A stretch of 64,000 nt of DNA from Jiangella muralis (GTDB lineage Bacteria; Actinomycetota; Actinomycetes; Jiangellales; Jiangellaceae), in assembly GCF_001270745.1 (NCBI RefSeq), contig NZ_LFXL01000010.1, positions 62,001-126,000 of the forward strand, in the 5' to 3' direction. The translations under genes and the position numbers were made by a program. The notes below the pieces were generated by a model. It was not told where the DNA came from, did no database searches, and saw nothing but the letters and a program-made list of their open reading frames with translations. Shown piece by piece: positions 54,617 through 63,901 of the stretch (position 1 is its first letter; each line of letters opens with the position of its first letter).

Positions 54617-56398
54617 ATGACGGAGGAACGACCGACCCCAGACCTGCCGGCCCGCGCCAAGATCCGGCTGCTCTGGGCCTATGCCCGCCCGCACAAGCGC
54701 ATCCTGATCATCGGCCTGCTGCTGGGGCTGGTCGCCACCGGCGCCGAGCTGGTCACCCCGCTGGTCACCAAGTCCGTCCTCGACGGCCTGGAGATGGACG
54801 AGTCGCTGCGAGGGCCGGTGACGCTGCTGGCGGTGCTGCTGGTCGCCGGCGCGACGGTCGAACTGATCCAGACGATCCTGCTGGGCACGCTGGCCGAGCG
54901 GATCATCCTGGCCGCACGCACGGGCATGGTGCGGCACCTGCTGAGAACGAAGGTGACGGAGCTGGGGTCGCGCAGCGCGGGCGAGATGGTCACCCGCGTC
55001 ACGTCCGACACGATCCTGATCCGCGAGGCGACGACGTCGAGCATCGTGAACGGGGTCAACGGGCTGGTGGGGCTGGTCGGCGCGCTGGCGCTGATGGCCT
55101 ACCTCGACCTCGTGCTGCTGGGCACGACGCTGGGTGTCATCGTCGTGGTCGCGATCCTGGCCGGGCTGCTGATGCCGAAGCTGGCGAAGGCGCAGCAGGA
55201 GGCCCAGGAGGAGATGGGCGCGCTGGGCGGACGGCTCGAGGGCGTCCTGCGCGCGCTGCGCACCGTCAAGGCGGCCCGGGCGGAGGCCCGCGAGACCGGC
55301 CGGATCGCCCTGCACGCCGAGCGGTCGGCGGAGAAGAGCATCCGCGCGGTCCGGCTCGAGGCATGGGCGTGGACGATCACCGGCGGCGGCATCAACCTCG
55401 CCGTCATGCTGATCCTCGGCGTCGGCGCCTACCGGGTCGCGGCCGGCGACATAACGGTGACGACCTTGGTCGCGTTCCTGCTCTACGCGTTCCAGCTGAT
55501 GATGCCGGTGATGCTGCTGACGATGAGCCTGACGTCGGTGCAGTCCGGCCTCGCGGCGGCCGCCCGCATCGGCGAGATCGACGCGATGGCGACGGAGTCC
55601 GACGAGCCGGCGGCGGCCCCGGCAGCGACAACGACGGCGGCGGCCGACGCCGCGCTGGAGCTGCGCGACGTCGAGTACCGCTACTCCCCCGAGTCCGCGC
55701 CGGCGCTCGACGGCGTCAGCCTGACGATCCCGCGGCATGGGCACACCGCGATCATCGGGCCGTCCGGCGCCGGCAAGACGACGGTCTTCTCGCTGCTGCT
55801 GAAGTTCCTGCAGCCGCAGCGCGGCGAGATCGTGCTCGACGGCCGTCCGTTCCCCGAGTGGCGGCTGTCCGACCTGCGCAGCCGCATCGCCTACGTCGAG
55901 CAGGACACCCCGCTCGTCCCCGGCACGCTGCGCGAGAACCTGGGGTACGCCGCGCCCGAGGCCACCGAGGACGAGCTGTGGGCGGCGCTTGCGACGGTCC
56001 GGCTGGACCAGCGGGTCCGCGAGCTGGAGCACGGCCTGGACACCGTGCTGTCGCCGACGACGATGTCAGGCGGCGAGCGGCAGCGGGTCGCGCTGGCCCG
56101 GGCCCTGGTGACCGACGCCGAACTGCTGCTGCTCGACGAGGCGACGGCGCAGCTGGACGGCCTCAGCGAGGCGGCCGTCGCGGAGGGCATCCGCCGCCAG
56201 GCCGCCACCGGCGCCGTCGTGACGATCGCGCACCGGCTGTCGACCGTCATCGACGCCGACCAGATCGTGCTGCTGGAGGCGGGCCGGGTCCGCGCCGTCG
56301 GCACCCACCAGGAGCTGCTCCAGGCCGACGAGCTCTACGGCGAGCTGGTCGCCGCGCTGCGCATCTCCACGGCGCCGCAGCCGGTCACGACACCCTGA
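54617..56398 (+). CDS. ABC exporter half-transporter (membrane domain + ATPase)
   Basis: 593 residues. Six-helix membrane domain (residues about 30-310), then ATPase with Walker A GPSGAGKTT, signature MSGGERQRVALARAL and Walker B LLLLDEATAQLD. It belongs to the MsbA/LmrA-like multidrug type and works as a homodimer or heterodimer. The ATG at 54617 fits the family; a longer frame upstream crosses the promoter. Likely controlled by the divergent TetR. Overlaps the convergent mannosidase gene by 14 bp. Confidence 0.93.
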   Translation: MTEERPTPDLPARAKIRLLWAYARPHKRILIIGLLLGLVATGAELVTPLVTKSVLDGLEMDESLRGPVTLLAVLLVAGATVELIQTILLGTLAERIILAARTGMVRHLLRTKVTELGSRSAGEMVTRVTSDTILIREATTSSIVNGVNGLVGLVGALALMAYLDLVLLGTTLGVIVVVAILAGLLMPKLAKAQQEAQEEMGALGGRLEGVLRALRTVKAARAEARETGRIALHAERSAEKSIRAVRLEAWAWTITGGGINLAVMLILGVGAYRVAAGDITVTTLVAFLLYAFQLMMPVMLLTMSLTSVQSGLAAAARIGEIDAMATESDEPAAAPAATTTAAADAALELRDVEYRYSPESAPALDGVSLTIPRHGHTAIIGPSGAGKTTVFSLLLKFLQPQRGEIVLDGRPFPEWRLSDLRSRIAYVEQDTPLVPGTLRENLGYAAPEATEDELWAALATVRLDQRVRELEHGLDTVLSPTTMSGGERQRVALARALVTDAELLLLDEATAQLDGLSEAAVAEGIRRQAATGAVVTIAHRLSTVIDADQIVLLEAGRVRAVGTHQELLQADELYGELVAALRISTAPQPVTTP

Positions 56399-59093
56399 TC
56401 GTCGCGATCTCCCACGGCCCGAGCTCGACGTCGACGCGGTCGCCGTCCACGGGGAGCGGCTCCAGCGCCCGGCCCAGCAGGTCGGTGCGCCAGGCCGTGA
56501 CGAACGCCCCGGTGACGGTGGCCGTCGTCGGCGCGGCGGACATGGCGACCAGGCGCAGCTCGGTCTCGTCGCCGCGGGACCGGATCGACGAGGCGACGAC
56601 GCCCGGCCCGCTCACGCCCAGCCCGGACGACGACGGCGGCAGCTCGGCGCCCGCGGCGGCCAGGCCCGGCACCACCTGCGCGTCGTGCCGGAACTCCTCG
56701 GCCAGCCGGGGCGCCGACGCCGGTCCCCAGCCGCCGGCTCGCGGCACGACCGCCAGCCGGGCCCGCACCGGCACGCCGGCGTACTGGGCGCCGGGCACCG
56801 GGAACTCCGACCCGGCCGGCTCGTCGCGCAGCGGATGCAGGTTGACGCTCATCCAGCCGACCGCGCGCAGCAGCGTCAGCGCCAGCTCCGCACCGTCAGA
56901 GGCCAGCTCGTATTCGGTGACGTGGTCGAGCAGCACGGTCGCAGGGCCGGCGGACACGAACGCCGACGCCGGGAAGGTCGGCAGCGGGTACTCGCCCCAG
57001 CCGCCCTCCGACGTCAGCCCGCGCACCGTCACCGCGAACTGCCCGTCGGCCGCGGACTCGGTGACCGGCGCCGGCAGCGGCACGTGCAGCCGGACCCGGT
57101 GGTCGCGGGCCGGGTTGACGAACGATACGTCCAGCCGCACGAACGGCTCGCCGGCCCGCAGCTCGACCGACGTCGTCACCTCGACCGGCACGGTCTCGGC
57201 GGCGCGCACGTCGAGGTCCGCGGACAGCGACACCGGCCAGTCGTAGCGGCGGACCACCCGCAGCACGCCGCGCAGCGGGCCACCCTCCTCGACGGAGACG
57301 CTCACCGAGGACGGCGTGTCGACCAGCACGTCAGCGCTCGGCGGGCCGTAGTTGTAGCTGTCGCCGCGGTCGCCGCCGGACACCAGCCGGCCGACGCCGC
57401 TCAGCTCGGTCCCGTCGGCGCCGCGCACCGTCAGCGTGCCGTCGCCGGCCACGACGACGCGCACGTCCGCCGAGGTCAGCGACCGCTCCTCGACCTCAAC
57501 ACCCGGCCCGCCGTCGACCCCGGAACCCTGGGAAGAGCGCACCGCGACCTGCCCGGACGCGTCCAGCGGGACGGCGGCCAGCACCCGGCGGCGCTGCTGC
57601 GCGACCGTCCGGACCCGCCACTCCCCCGGTGCCTCGACGGCGGCCGCGGCCAGCTCGGCGCGCAGCGCCGCGAGGTCGAACTCCGGCGTCGACGGCACCC
57701 GCGCGACCTCGAAGTCCAGTGCCCCCGGCGTGACAGCGTACGACTCGATCTGCTGGCCGAACAGCTCGCGGCCGTGGATGCGCCGGATCACCTTGTCGAG
57801 GTCGGCGGCGGCCAGCTTCTCGTCGCCGAGGAGGGTCTCGGAGCGGCTCAGCTCCTGCACCGGCAGCGCCGTCCCGTCCGGCAGCTGCACCGTCACCTCA
57901 GCATCGGCCGACGGCGCGGGGACGTCCAGCTCGGCCAGCACGGTGCGCGGCCACGGGACGGTGTTGACGACGGCGTGCGCGTCGGCCGGCACCCGCGCCG
58001 CGACCGAGCGGAGCACCGCGGAACGGACCGCGCGCCCGGCCTGCTCGGCCTCGGCCAGCCGGGCCGCGACCTGGGCGGCGGTCTCGTCGACACCGCAGCC
58101 GGTGACGGAGTCGTGCGCCGTGGACTCGACGATCTTCCGCCAGGCCAGCAGGAACGCCTCGCGGTAGTCGGCGGACGGCTGGAACTGCGCCGCCAGCGCC
58201 TCAGCCTCCCCGACGACGCGCTCGGCGCGGGCCATGGCCTGCTTGAGCCCGACCCGGATCGAGATGACGCCGGGCAGGATGTTGCCGCGCGCGTGGCTGC
58301 GCAGCTCGCCCACCACGACCGGCAGCCGCGGGTCGTCGGGCCGGAACCGGGTGACGTACTCCGCCAGCGAGGCCACCGTCAGCCCGGAACCGCCGGGTCC
58401 GCGGACCAGCTCCATCAGGTCCGGCCGCGGCGCGGAGTGGTCGGTGCCGAGCATGCCGAGCACGGGCTCGTCGCCGTACCAGGACCGGGTCTCGGCGCGG
58501 TAGTCGTCCACCGCCGAACCCAGCCGGGCCGGGATCGCGAACAGGTCCAGCGCGTTGCCGTAGCCGTCGAACAGGTACTCCACCCGCACCGAGCTGCCGT
58601 CGGGCGCCTCCCAGCGGAACCCATGACCCGTCACGGCGCCGGGAGCTCCGCGCCACAGGGCGGCGTGCTCGATGCCGGCCCGGGCCAGGATCTGCGGCAC
58701 CTGCGCCGTGTGGCCGAACATGTCCGGCAGGTAGCCCACCGGCATCGCCCCGCCCAGCGCCTCGGCGCCGTGCCAGCCCAGCTCCAGGTTGCGCACGATC
58801 GTCTCGCCGGAGCACAGGAACTCGTCCAGCAGGATGTACCAGGGCCCGACGGACAGGCGGCCCTGCCGGACCAGCTCGGCGACGCGGTGCCGGTTCTCCG
58901 GGCGCAGCTCCAGGTAGTCGTCGACGGCGGCGAACTGGCCGTCGAGGGTGAACCGGAAGTCCGGATCGGCCTCGGCCCGCGCGATGACGTCGTCGAGGAC
59001 GTCGGCCAGCTTCAGCCGGAACACCTGGAACGGCTCGTACCACTCGCGATCCCAGTGGGTGTGCGGCACCAGGACGATCTCGGGCTCGGTCAC
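56385..59093 (-). CDS. GH38 alpha-mannosidase
   Basis: 902 residues. The GTG at 59093 overlaps the upstream TGA as GTGA and is followed after 10 codons by the zinc-binding HTHWDREW. The nucleophile is D124 in GYLPDMFGH. VESTAHDSVTGCG marks another active-site block, and the C-terminal two thirds are beta domains typical of the family. No signal peptide, so it acts on imported mannosides. It is the last gene of an operon with a Gfo/Idh dehydrogenase and a TIM-barrel isomerase. Confidence 0.93.
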   Translation of the reverse strand: MTEPEIVLVPHTHWDREWYEPFQVFRLKLADVLDDVIARAEADPDFRFTLDGQFAAVDDYLELRPENRHRVAELVRQGRLSVGPWYILLDEFLCSGETIVRNLELGWHGAEALGGAMPVGYLPDMFGHTAQVPQILARAGIEHAALWRGAPGAVTGHGFRWEAPDGSSVRVEYLFDGYGNALDLFAIPARLGSAVDDYRAETRSWYGDEPVLGMLGTDHSAPRPDLMELVRGPGGSGLTVASLAEYVTRFRPDDPRLPVVVGELRSHARGNILPGVISIRVGLKQAMARAERVVGEAEALAAQFQPSADYREAFLLAWRKIVESTAHDSVTGCGVDETAAQVAARLAEAEQAGRAVRSAVLRSVAARVPADAHAVVNTVPWPRTVLAELDVPAPSADAEVTVQLPDGTALPVQELSRSETLLGDEKLAAADLDKVIRRIHGRELFGQQIESYAVTPGALDFEVARVPSTPEFDLAALRAELAAAAVEAPGEWRVRTVAQQRRRVLAAVPLDASGQVAVRSSQGSGVDGGPGVEVEERSLTSADVRVVVAGDGTLTVRGADGTELSGVGRLVSGGDRGDSYNYGPPSADVLVDTPSSVSVSVEEGGPLRGVLRVVRRYDWPVSLSADLDVRAAETVPVEVTTSVELRAGEPFVRLDVSFVNPARDHRVRLHVPLPAPVTESAADGQFAVTVRGLTSEGGWGEYPLPTFPASAFVSAGPATVLLDHVTEYELASDGAELALTLLRAVGWMSVNLHPLRDEPAGSEFPVPGAQYAGVPVRARLAVVPRAGGWGPASAPRLAEEFRHDAQVVPGLAAAGAELPPSSSGLGVSGPGVVASSIRSRGDETELRLVAMSAAPTTATVTGAFVTAWRTDLLGRALEPLPVDGDRVDVELGPWEIATIRVS

Positions 59094-60250
59094 GCGCGCG
59101 CCGCCTCCCCGCCGACCGGCTCGTCGCCGGCCAGCAACCGGATGATCCGCTGACTGGTCAGGATGTCGGCGCGGCCCTCGGCGACACCGGCCCGCGGCCG
59201 CTCGCCCGCCGTCACCATGCGGTGGAAGTCTGCCAGCTCGTTCTCGAACGACTCGCCGGTGGAGGTGAACACGGAGCGGACCTCGCCGCCGGCCGCCGTC
59301 CCGGCCGGCGGCGCCTCGACCACCTCGAGCCGGGTCGGGTTGTTCAGCACGTACGGCGTCCCGAACGTCACCCGCAGCGAACCGTGGCCGTGGTGCACCG
59401 TCAGCGTCTCGGTGTACGCCGGGTACCCGGGCAGGTAGTGCCAGCTCATCCGGGCCCGGACGGCGCCCGGCAGCTCGCCGGTGACCTCGACCGACCCGGG
59501 GCCGCGGCCCGGCTCCGCGCCGGCCGGCCACTGCCGTGCGCCGTCGACGGTGACCAGCCCGCCGAACACCGCCCGCAGCAGCGACGTGTCGTGTACCAGG
59601 CTGCCGAGGACGACGTTGGCGTACAGGTGCCGCAGCCGGTCGGACGTGCCGGCGCCGATCGCGGCGTCCAGCAGCCGCCCGGACTCCGCGGCCAGCCGGC
59701 TGACGGCGTCGGGGTCGACGTCGCCGAGCGGCGCCGGGCGCAGGTTGGCGAAGGCCAGCTGCGACTCACCGGACGGATGCAGCACCTCGACCTCGACGGC
59801 GCGGACGTCGTCGATGCCGGCCAGCCGCTCGCTCAGCTGCCAGACCGCCTCGTCGTGCTCCTTCATGTAGGCCAGCAGCAGCGCCGGCCGGCCCAGGTCG
59901 CGTTCGGCGGCGGCGAGCGCGTCGGCCCCGGCGGCGGTATAGGTCAGCGGCTTCTCGCAGAAGACGGCGACGCCGGCCCGCAGCGCCTTCAGCGCGACGT
60001 CGCCGTGCGAGCCGGAGGTCAGCAGGACGACGCCCTCGGCGCCGCTCTGCTCGATCATCGTGCCGGCGTCGGCGTAGCGGCGCTCCTCGGGGACGCCGTA
60101 CTGCTCGCCGACGGCGGTGCGCAGCGACGGCGCGAGGTCGCAGACCGCGACCAGGTCGAACAGATCCCAGCGACGGGTGATCAGCGGCAGGTGGACGGAT
60201 TGCGCGACGGCGCCGAGGCCGGCGATGGCCAGCCGGACGCGGTCGCTCAC
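59090..60250 (-). CDS. Gfo/Idh/MocA-family oxidoreductase
   Basis: 386 residues. Rossmann motif LAIAGLGAVAQSVHLPLI, then CDLAPS and the catalytic-region FCEKPLTYT (EKP at about residue 96). The C-terminal domain ends in an Ala-rich helix. The GTG at 60250 overlaps the isomerase stop (GTGA). NAD(P)-dependent oxidation or reduction of a sugar released by the mannosidase is likely. Confidence 0.92.
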   Translation of the reverse strand: MSDRVRLAIAGLGAVAQSVHLPLITRRWDLFDLVAVCDLAPSLRTAVGEQYGVPEERRYADAGTMIEQSGAEGVVLLTSGSHGDVALKALRAGVAVFCEKPLTYTAAGADALAAAERDLGRPALLLAYMKEHDEAVWQLSERLAGIDDVRAVEVEVLHPSGESQLAFANLRPAPLGDVDPDAVSRLAAESGRLLDAAIGAGTSDRLRHLYANVVLGSLVHDTSLLRAVFGGLVTVDGARQWPAGAEPGRGPGSVEVTGELPGAVRARMSWHYLPGYPAYTETLTVHHGHGSLRVTFGTPYVLNNPTRLEVVEAPPAGTAAGGEVRSVFTSTGESFENELADFHRMVTAGERPRAGVAEGRADILTSQRIIRLLAGDEPVGGEAARA

Positions 60251-61149
60251 GGCAGCCACCGGCGCAGCGCCTCGCGGTTGGCGCGCTGGTCGTCGATGAC
60301 CCGCTCCGGCGGGTCGGACGGCGACGGCACGACGTCCTGCTCGACCACCAGCCAGCCGTCGAACTCGCTCTCGAACACCGCGTCCATGAAGCCGTCGAGG
60401 TCGAGGTCACCGGCGCCCAGCTCGACGAACGCACGCCGCTCCCAGACGTCGCGCATGCCGCCCTTCTCGCGCAGCACCTGGTCGAGCACGGCGGTGCGGG
60501 CGTCCTTGAGGTGCAGGTGGTTGATCCGCGAGCCCCAGCGCCGCCAGCCCTCGACCGGGTCGCCGCCGCCGATGAGCAGGTGGCCGCTGTCGAAGGTCAG
60601 GCCGACGTCGGTGCGGGCCAGGAACTCGTCGATCTCGGCAGGCGTTTCGACGTACGTGCAGGCGTGGTGGTGGAACGTGGGCTCCAGGCCGGCGGCGCGC
60701 ACCCGTGCGGCGGCGGTCTCGACGTTGCGCGCGAGCCGTCCCCAGCCGGCGTCGTCGAGCGCGAGTCCGGGCGCGGCGCCGCCCGGGTTGGCGCGGCGCA
60801 GGTCGCTGCCCATGTCGGCCAAGGTCGGCAGCGGCTTGCGGGCCGGGTCCAGTTCGGCGGCCGCCACGAAGATCTCCAGCGCGTCGTCGAGGCCGGGCAG
60901 CGCCGCCCGGAACGCTGTGTCATCGGTGAACGGCAGGTCGACCCAGCCGCCCACCAGCACCAGCTCGTACTCGCGCAGCCGGCGGCGCAGCTCCTCGCCG
61001 CGCCCGAGCCAGCCGACCGGGCCGAGGTCGACGCCGTCGTACCCCAGGTCGCGCAGCGGGCCGAGGATCTCCGCCGGGTCGGGCAGCGGCTGGTCCGCCG
61101 TCAGCTCGAAGACGCCGAAGCTCACCGGTGCCCCGGCAATGCCCTTCAT
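60247..61149 (-). CDS. Sugar phosphate isomerase/epimerase (IolE-like TIM barrel)
   Basis: 300 residues. Xylose-isomerase-like barrel with GYDGVDLGPVGWLG, FHHHACTYVET, TFDSGHLLIGG and INHLHLKDA as metal- and substrate-binding blocks; it resembles inosose dehydratases and 3-ketosugar epimerases. The ATG at 61149 is chosen; an ATG at 61158 is an alternative. First gene of the mannosidase operon. A 14-bp palindrome lies 43 bp upstream. Confidence 0.88.
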   Translation of the reverse strand: MKGIAGAPVSFGVFELTADQPLPDPAEILGPLRDLGYDGVDLGPVGWLGRGEELRRRLREYELVLVGGWVDLPFTDDTAFRAALPGLDDALEIFVAAAELDPARKPLPTLADMGSDLRRANPGGAAPGLALDDAGWGRLARNVETAAARVRAAGLEPTFHHHACTYVETPAEIDEFLARTDVGLTFDSGHLLIGGGDPVEGWRRWGSRINHLHLKDARTAVLDQVLREKGGMRDVWERRAFVELGAGDLDLDGFMDAVFESEFDGWLVVEQDVVPSPSDPPERVIDDQRANREALRRWLP

Positions 61150-61191
61150 CGCCACCATTCCCCTATCGTCGGCGCTGGCTTTGTCCTGACA

Positions 61192-61205
61192 ACAGTACGT
61201 ACAGT
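61192..61205. promoter_or_regulatory. Palindromic operator candidate of the mannosidase operon
   Basis: ACAGTACGTACAGT is symmetric except for one mismatched pair, with GTACGTAC at the centre. The position suits a repressor of the minus-strand operon. No regulator gene lies next to it. Confidence 0.4.
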
Positions 61206-61326
61206 CAGCCTGCCATGTCCGGCCGGGTCCGCGATTCGGGCGCGGCGGGCGACACGCCCTGCCCTTATCATGAGATTTCTCTCCTGCCCAGAGGGTCCCG
61301 GAATCTTTGTGCGGTCTCGTGCGTTC

Positions 61327-61340
61327 TGAACGTATGTTCG
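61327..61340. promoter_or_regulatory. SOS-box-like site upstream of sigma factor
   Basis: TGAACGTATGTTCG holds the core GAAC-N4-GTTC of actinobacterial LexA sites (consensus TCGAAC-N4-GTTCGA; 9 of 12 positions). It is 47 bp upstream of the sigma-factor ATG. Confidence 0.45.
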
Positions 61341-61387
61341 CTGATCGTGCGGGTACGGTCCGGACGAGTCGACCTCGAGGGGGACCC

Positions 61388-62368
61388 ATGGCAGCTGCAC
61401 CGAAGGCCACCAGCGCGACGCCGCGGCGTCGTCAGGCGCGTTCCGAGGGCGAGCCCGACCTCGTCGGCCGCTACCTCGCGCAACTGGGCTCGACGCCGCT
61501 GCTCACCGCGGCCGAAGAGGTCGACCTGGCCAAGCGCATCGAGACCGGTGTGTACGCCGAGCGGTTGCTGGCCGGTGCCGTGCCCTCCAAGCGCAAGCTG
61601 ACCCCGTCCTACAAGACCCGGCTCGAGGTGCTGGTCCGCGACGGCGAGGCCGCCCGCGACCACATGATCCGCGCCAACCTGCGGCTGGTCGTGTCGGTCG
61701 CGCGCAAGCTGTCCGGACGCGGGCTGCCCTTCCTCGACGTCATCCAGGAGGGCAACCTCGGCCTCATCCGCGCGGTCGAGAAGTTCGACTACGCCAAGGG
61801 CTTCAAGTTCTCCACCTACGCCACGTGGTGGATCCGCCAGGCCATCCAGCGCGGGCTGGCCGAGCAGACCCGCACCGTGCGGCTGCCGGTACACGTGTCC
61901 GAGACGGTGGCCAAGCTGCACCGCATCGACCGCGACCTCCAGCGGCTGCTCGGCCGCGACCCCACGGTCGACGAGGTCGCCGAAGAGGCCGGCATCCCGG
62001 TCCAGAAGGTCGTCGAGCTGCGCCGCGTCTCCCGCGACCCGCTCAGCCTCGACACCCCCATCGGCGACGACGGCGAGTCCAGCATCGGCGAGCTGATCGA
62101 GGACGACGACGCCGTCCAGGCGTCCGACATCGTCGAGCGGCGGGCGCTGAGCGAGCAGCTGCGCAGCGTCCTCGACTCGCTGCCCACGCGCGAGGCCAAG
62201 ATCATCGGCATGCGCTACGGCCTGGTCGACGGCCACGAGCACACCCTGCAGGACGTCGCCGACGAGGTCGGCGTGTCCCGCGAGCGGGTGCGCCAGCTGG
62301 AGAAGCACGCGCTCATGCTGCTGCGCGACCCTCGGCGCAACGAGTCGCTGATGGCCTGGGCCAGCTGA
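61388..62368 (+). CDS. RNA polymerase sigma-70 factor, primary-like (RpoD/SigB/HrdB group)
   Basis: 326 residues. Region 1.2 DLVGRYLAQLGSTPLLTAAE; region 2 RLVVSVARKLSGRGLPFLD then EGNLGLIRAVEKFDYAKGFK and FSTYATWWIRQAI; region 3 near DPTVDEVAEEAGI; region 4 LQDVADEVGVSRERVRQLE for the -35 element. The long N-terminal extension of the housekeeping SigA is absent, so it is probably a group-2 factor. The ATG at 61388 follows GAGGGGGA. An SOS-like box precedes it and a strong hairpin follows. Confidence 0.93.
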   Translation: MAAAPKATSATPRRRQARSEGEPDLVGRYLAQLGSTPLLTAAEEVDLAKRIETGVYAERLLAGAVPSKRKLTPSYKTRLEVLVRDGEAARDHMIRANLRLVVSVARKLSGRGLPFLDVIQEGNLGLIRAVEKFDYAKGFKFSTYATWWIRQAIQRGLAEQTRTVRLPVHVSETVAKLHRIDRDLQRLLGRDPTVDEVAEEAGIPVQKVVELRRVSRDPLSLDTPIGDDGESSIGELIEDDDAVQASDIVERRALSEQLRSVLDSLPTREAKIIGMRYGLVDGHEHTLQDVADEVGVSRERVRQLEKHALMLLRDPRRNESLMAWAS

Positions 62369-62396
62369 CCTTCGCCGCGACCGACGATCGTCCCCC

Positions 62397-62444
62397 GATC
62401 AGGTGACCAACCAGCCCTCAGCGGCGCGAGTTGGTCACCTGATC
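62397..62444. terminator. Bidirectional terminator hairpin
   Basis: GATCAGGTGACCAAC (62397-62411) and GTTGGTCACCTGATC (62430-62444) are perfect 15-bp arms with an 18-nt loop. It lies between the convergent sigma-factor and Gfo/Idh genes. Confidence 0.8.
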
Positions 62445-62452
62445 CATGTCCG

Positions 62453-63793
62453 CTACGCCGGCGGCGTGAGCAGCGCGTCGACGTCGACGATGTCCCGGGT
62501 GGCGATGGAGCGCCAGATCGCCTCGCCGGTCGCCACCGCGCGAGCGCCGTCGGCGGAGTCGGCCGGCAGCGCCAGCTCCAGCGACTCCCGGCTCGGCCCG
62601 GCGAACAGGTCGTGCCGCAGCATCGGGTCGGCGCCCTCGTGGCCGCCGGCGACGGTGGCGACCTCGATCGTCTGCGCCTCGCCGAACAGCGGCCGGTAGG
62701 TGATGTCGTCCGACCCGGGCAGCGCGCCGCCGCCGGGCAGCCGGCTGTGCAGGGTCTCGATCTGCCCGTGGGTGCCGTTGATCGCGACCCGGTAGCCCTC
62801 CCACGGCGACGAGAAGTCGATCGTGTAGGACAGCGCGATGCCGCCGCGGTACGCGACCAGCGCGTTGTAGGTGTCCTCGACGTCGATCTCGTCGTCGTAC
62901 AGGTACATGTCCTGGCCGGCCGGGTACTGGTGGCCGTAGGACAGCCCGAACAGGCCGACGCGGTCGGCGGCGGCGCCGTCGGGGAAGGTGTTGCTGCCCA
63001 GCTGGGCCTGGTAGTACGGGTCGTTGTCGCGCAACGCGGCGCCGGTGAGCGGCCGGCCGTTCTCGTCACGCGGACGGTGCGGGCTGTCCGGGCCGTAGTA
63101 GTGCCGGCCGCCGACCGCGAACACCCGCTCCGGCACGTCGTCGAGCCACCACGACACGAGGTCCAGGTGATGCGTGCTCTTGTGCACCGACAGGCCACCG
63201 GACAGCTCGCGGCGCCGGTTCCAGCGCAAGAAGAAGCTGGCGCCGTGCCGGATGTCGACGTGGTAGTCGAGGCTGACGTGCGTCGGCCGGCCGATGGCGC
63301 CGTCGAGGATGAGCCGCTTGATGGTGCGGTGGCGCAGCGTGTAGCGCAGGTTGTGGGTGACCCGCACCGTCGCCTTCGACGCCTGCTCCGCGGCCAGCAC
63401 GGCGGCGGCGTCGGCGGCCGTCGTGACCATCGGCTTCTCCACGATGACGTCGACGTCGCGGCGCAGCGCGGCCAGCACGTAGGCGGCGTGCGTGTGGTCC
63501 GGCGACGCCACCACGACGACGTCCGGCCGCGCCTCGTCGACCATGCGGTCGAAGTCATCCGGCGCGTACCACGCCAGCGGCACGTGCCCCGGCGGCAGCA
63601 GCGACTCGTTGAACGCCGTCACCCGCGCCTCGTCCGGGTCGACCACCGCGACGACGTCGGCGTGCTCGGAGTAGTTCTCGGTGTTCTCGCCGTAGCCGAG
63701 CGCGGTGTCCGCGCCGCCCAGCGAGCCGAGGATGGGCCGCACGAAGCTCGCGACCCCGCGGTTGGACAGTCCGGCGATGGCATAGCGGGTCAT
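62453..63793 (-). CDS. Gfo/Idh/MocA-family oxidoreductase
   Basis: 446 residues, larger than average. Rossmann AIAGLSNRGVASF, VVAVVDPD, then VIVEKPMVTT (EKP). HNLRYTLRHRTIK and HKSTHHLDLVSWW form the substrate-side blocks, with His residues placed as in glycoside-acting dehydrogenases. The ATG at 63793 starts the conserved domain. Three CTTGCA half-sites just upstream point to a dedicated repressor. It diverges from the partial gene at the window end. Confidence 0.9.
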   Translation of the reverse strand: MTRYAIAGLSNRGVASFVRPILGSLGGADTALGYGENTENYSEHADVVAVVDPDEARVTAFNESLLPPGHVPLAWYAPDDFDRMVDEARPDVVVVASPDHTHAAYVLAALRRDVDVIVEKPMVTTAADAAAVLAAEQASKATVRVTHNLRYTLRHRTIKRLILDGAIGRPTHVSLDYHVDIRHGASFFLRWNRRRELSGGLSVHKSTHHLDLVSWWLDDVPERVFAVGGRHYYGPDSPHRPRDENGRPLTGAALRDNDPYYQAQLGSNTFPDGAAADRVGLFGLSYGHQYPAGQDMYLYDDEIDVEDTYNALVAYRGGIALSYTIDFSSPWEGYRVAINGTHGQIETLHSRLPGGGALPGSDDITYRPLFGEAQTIEVATVAGGHEGADPMLRHDLFAGPSRESLELALPADSADGARAVATGEAIWRSIATRDIVDVDALLTPPA

Positions 63794-63804
63794 GGTCCCC
63801 GAGC

Positions 63805-63844
63805 CTTGCAAGGTTCGACTGCAAGTGTCAAGGCAATCTTGCAG
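63805..63844. promoter_or_regulatory. CTTGCA/TGCAAG repeats before Gfo/Idh gene
   Basis: CTTGCA at 63805-63810, CTGCAAG at 63819-63825 and CTTGCAG at 63838-63844 form overlapping inverted pairs. They sit in the divergent promoter and could bind a repressor controlling both genes. Confidence 0.5.
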
Positions 63845-63864
63845 TCTGGGAAGCAAAAGGGCAG

Positions 63865-63893
63865 TTCACAGCGAGACAACCGATTGCGATAGT
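63865..63893 (+). promoter_or_regulatory. Promoter for the gene at the window end
   Basis: TTCACA (63865-63870), 17-nt spacer, GATAGT (63888-63893). The predicted start of transcription falls on or next to the GTG at 63902, so the mRNA is probably leaderless. Confidence 0.45.
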
Positions 63894-63901
63894 GTGCTGC
63901 G

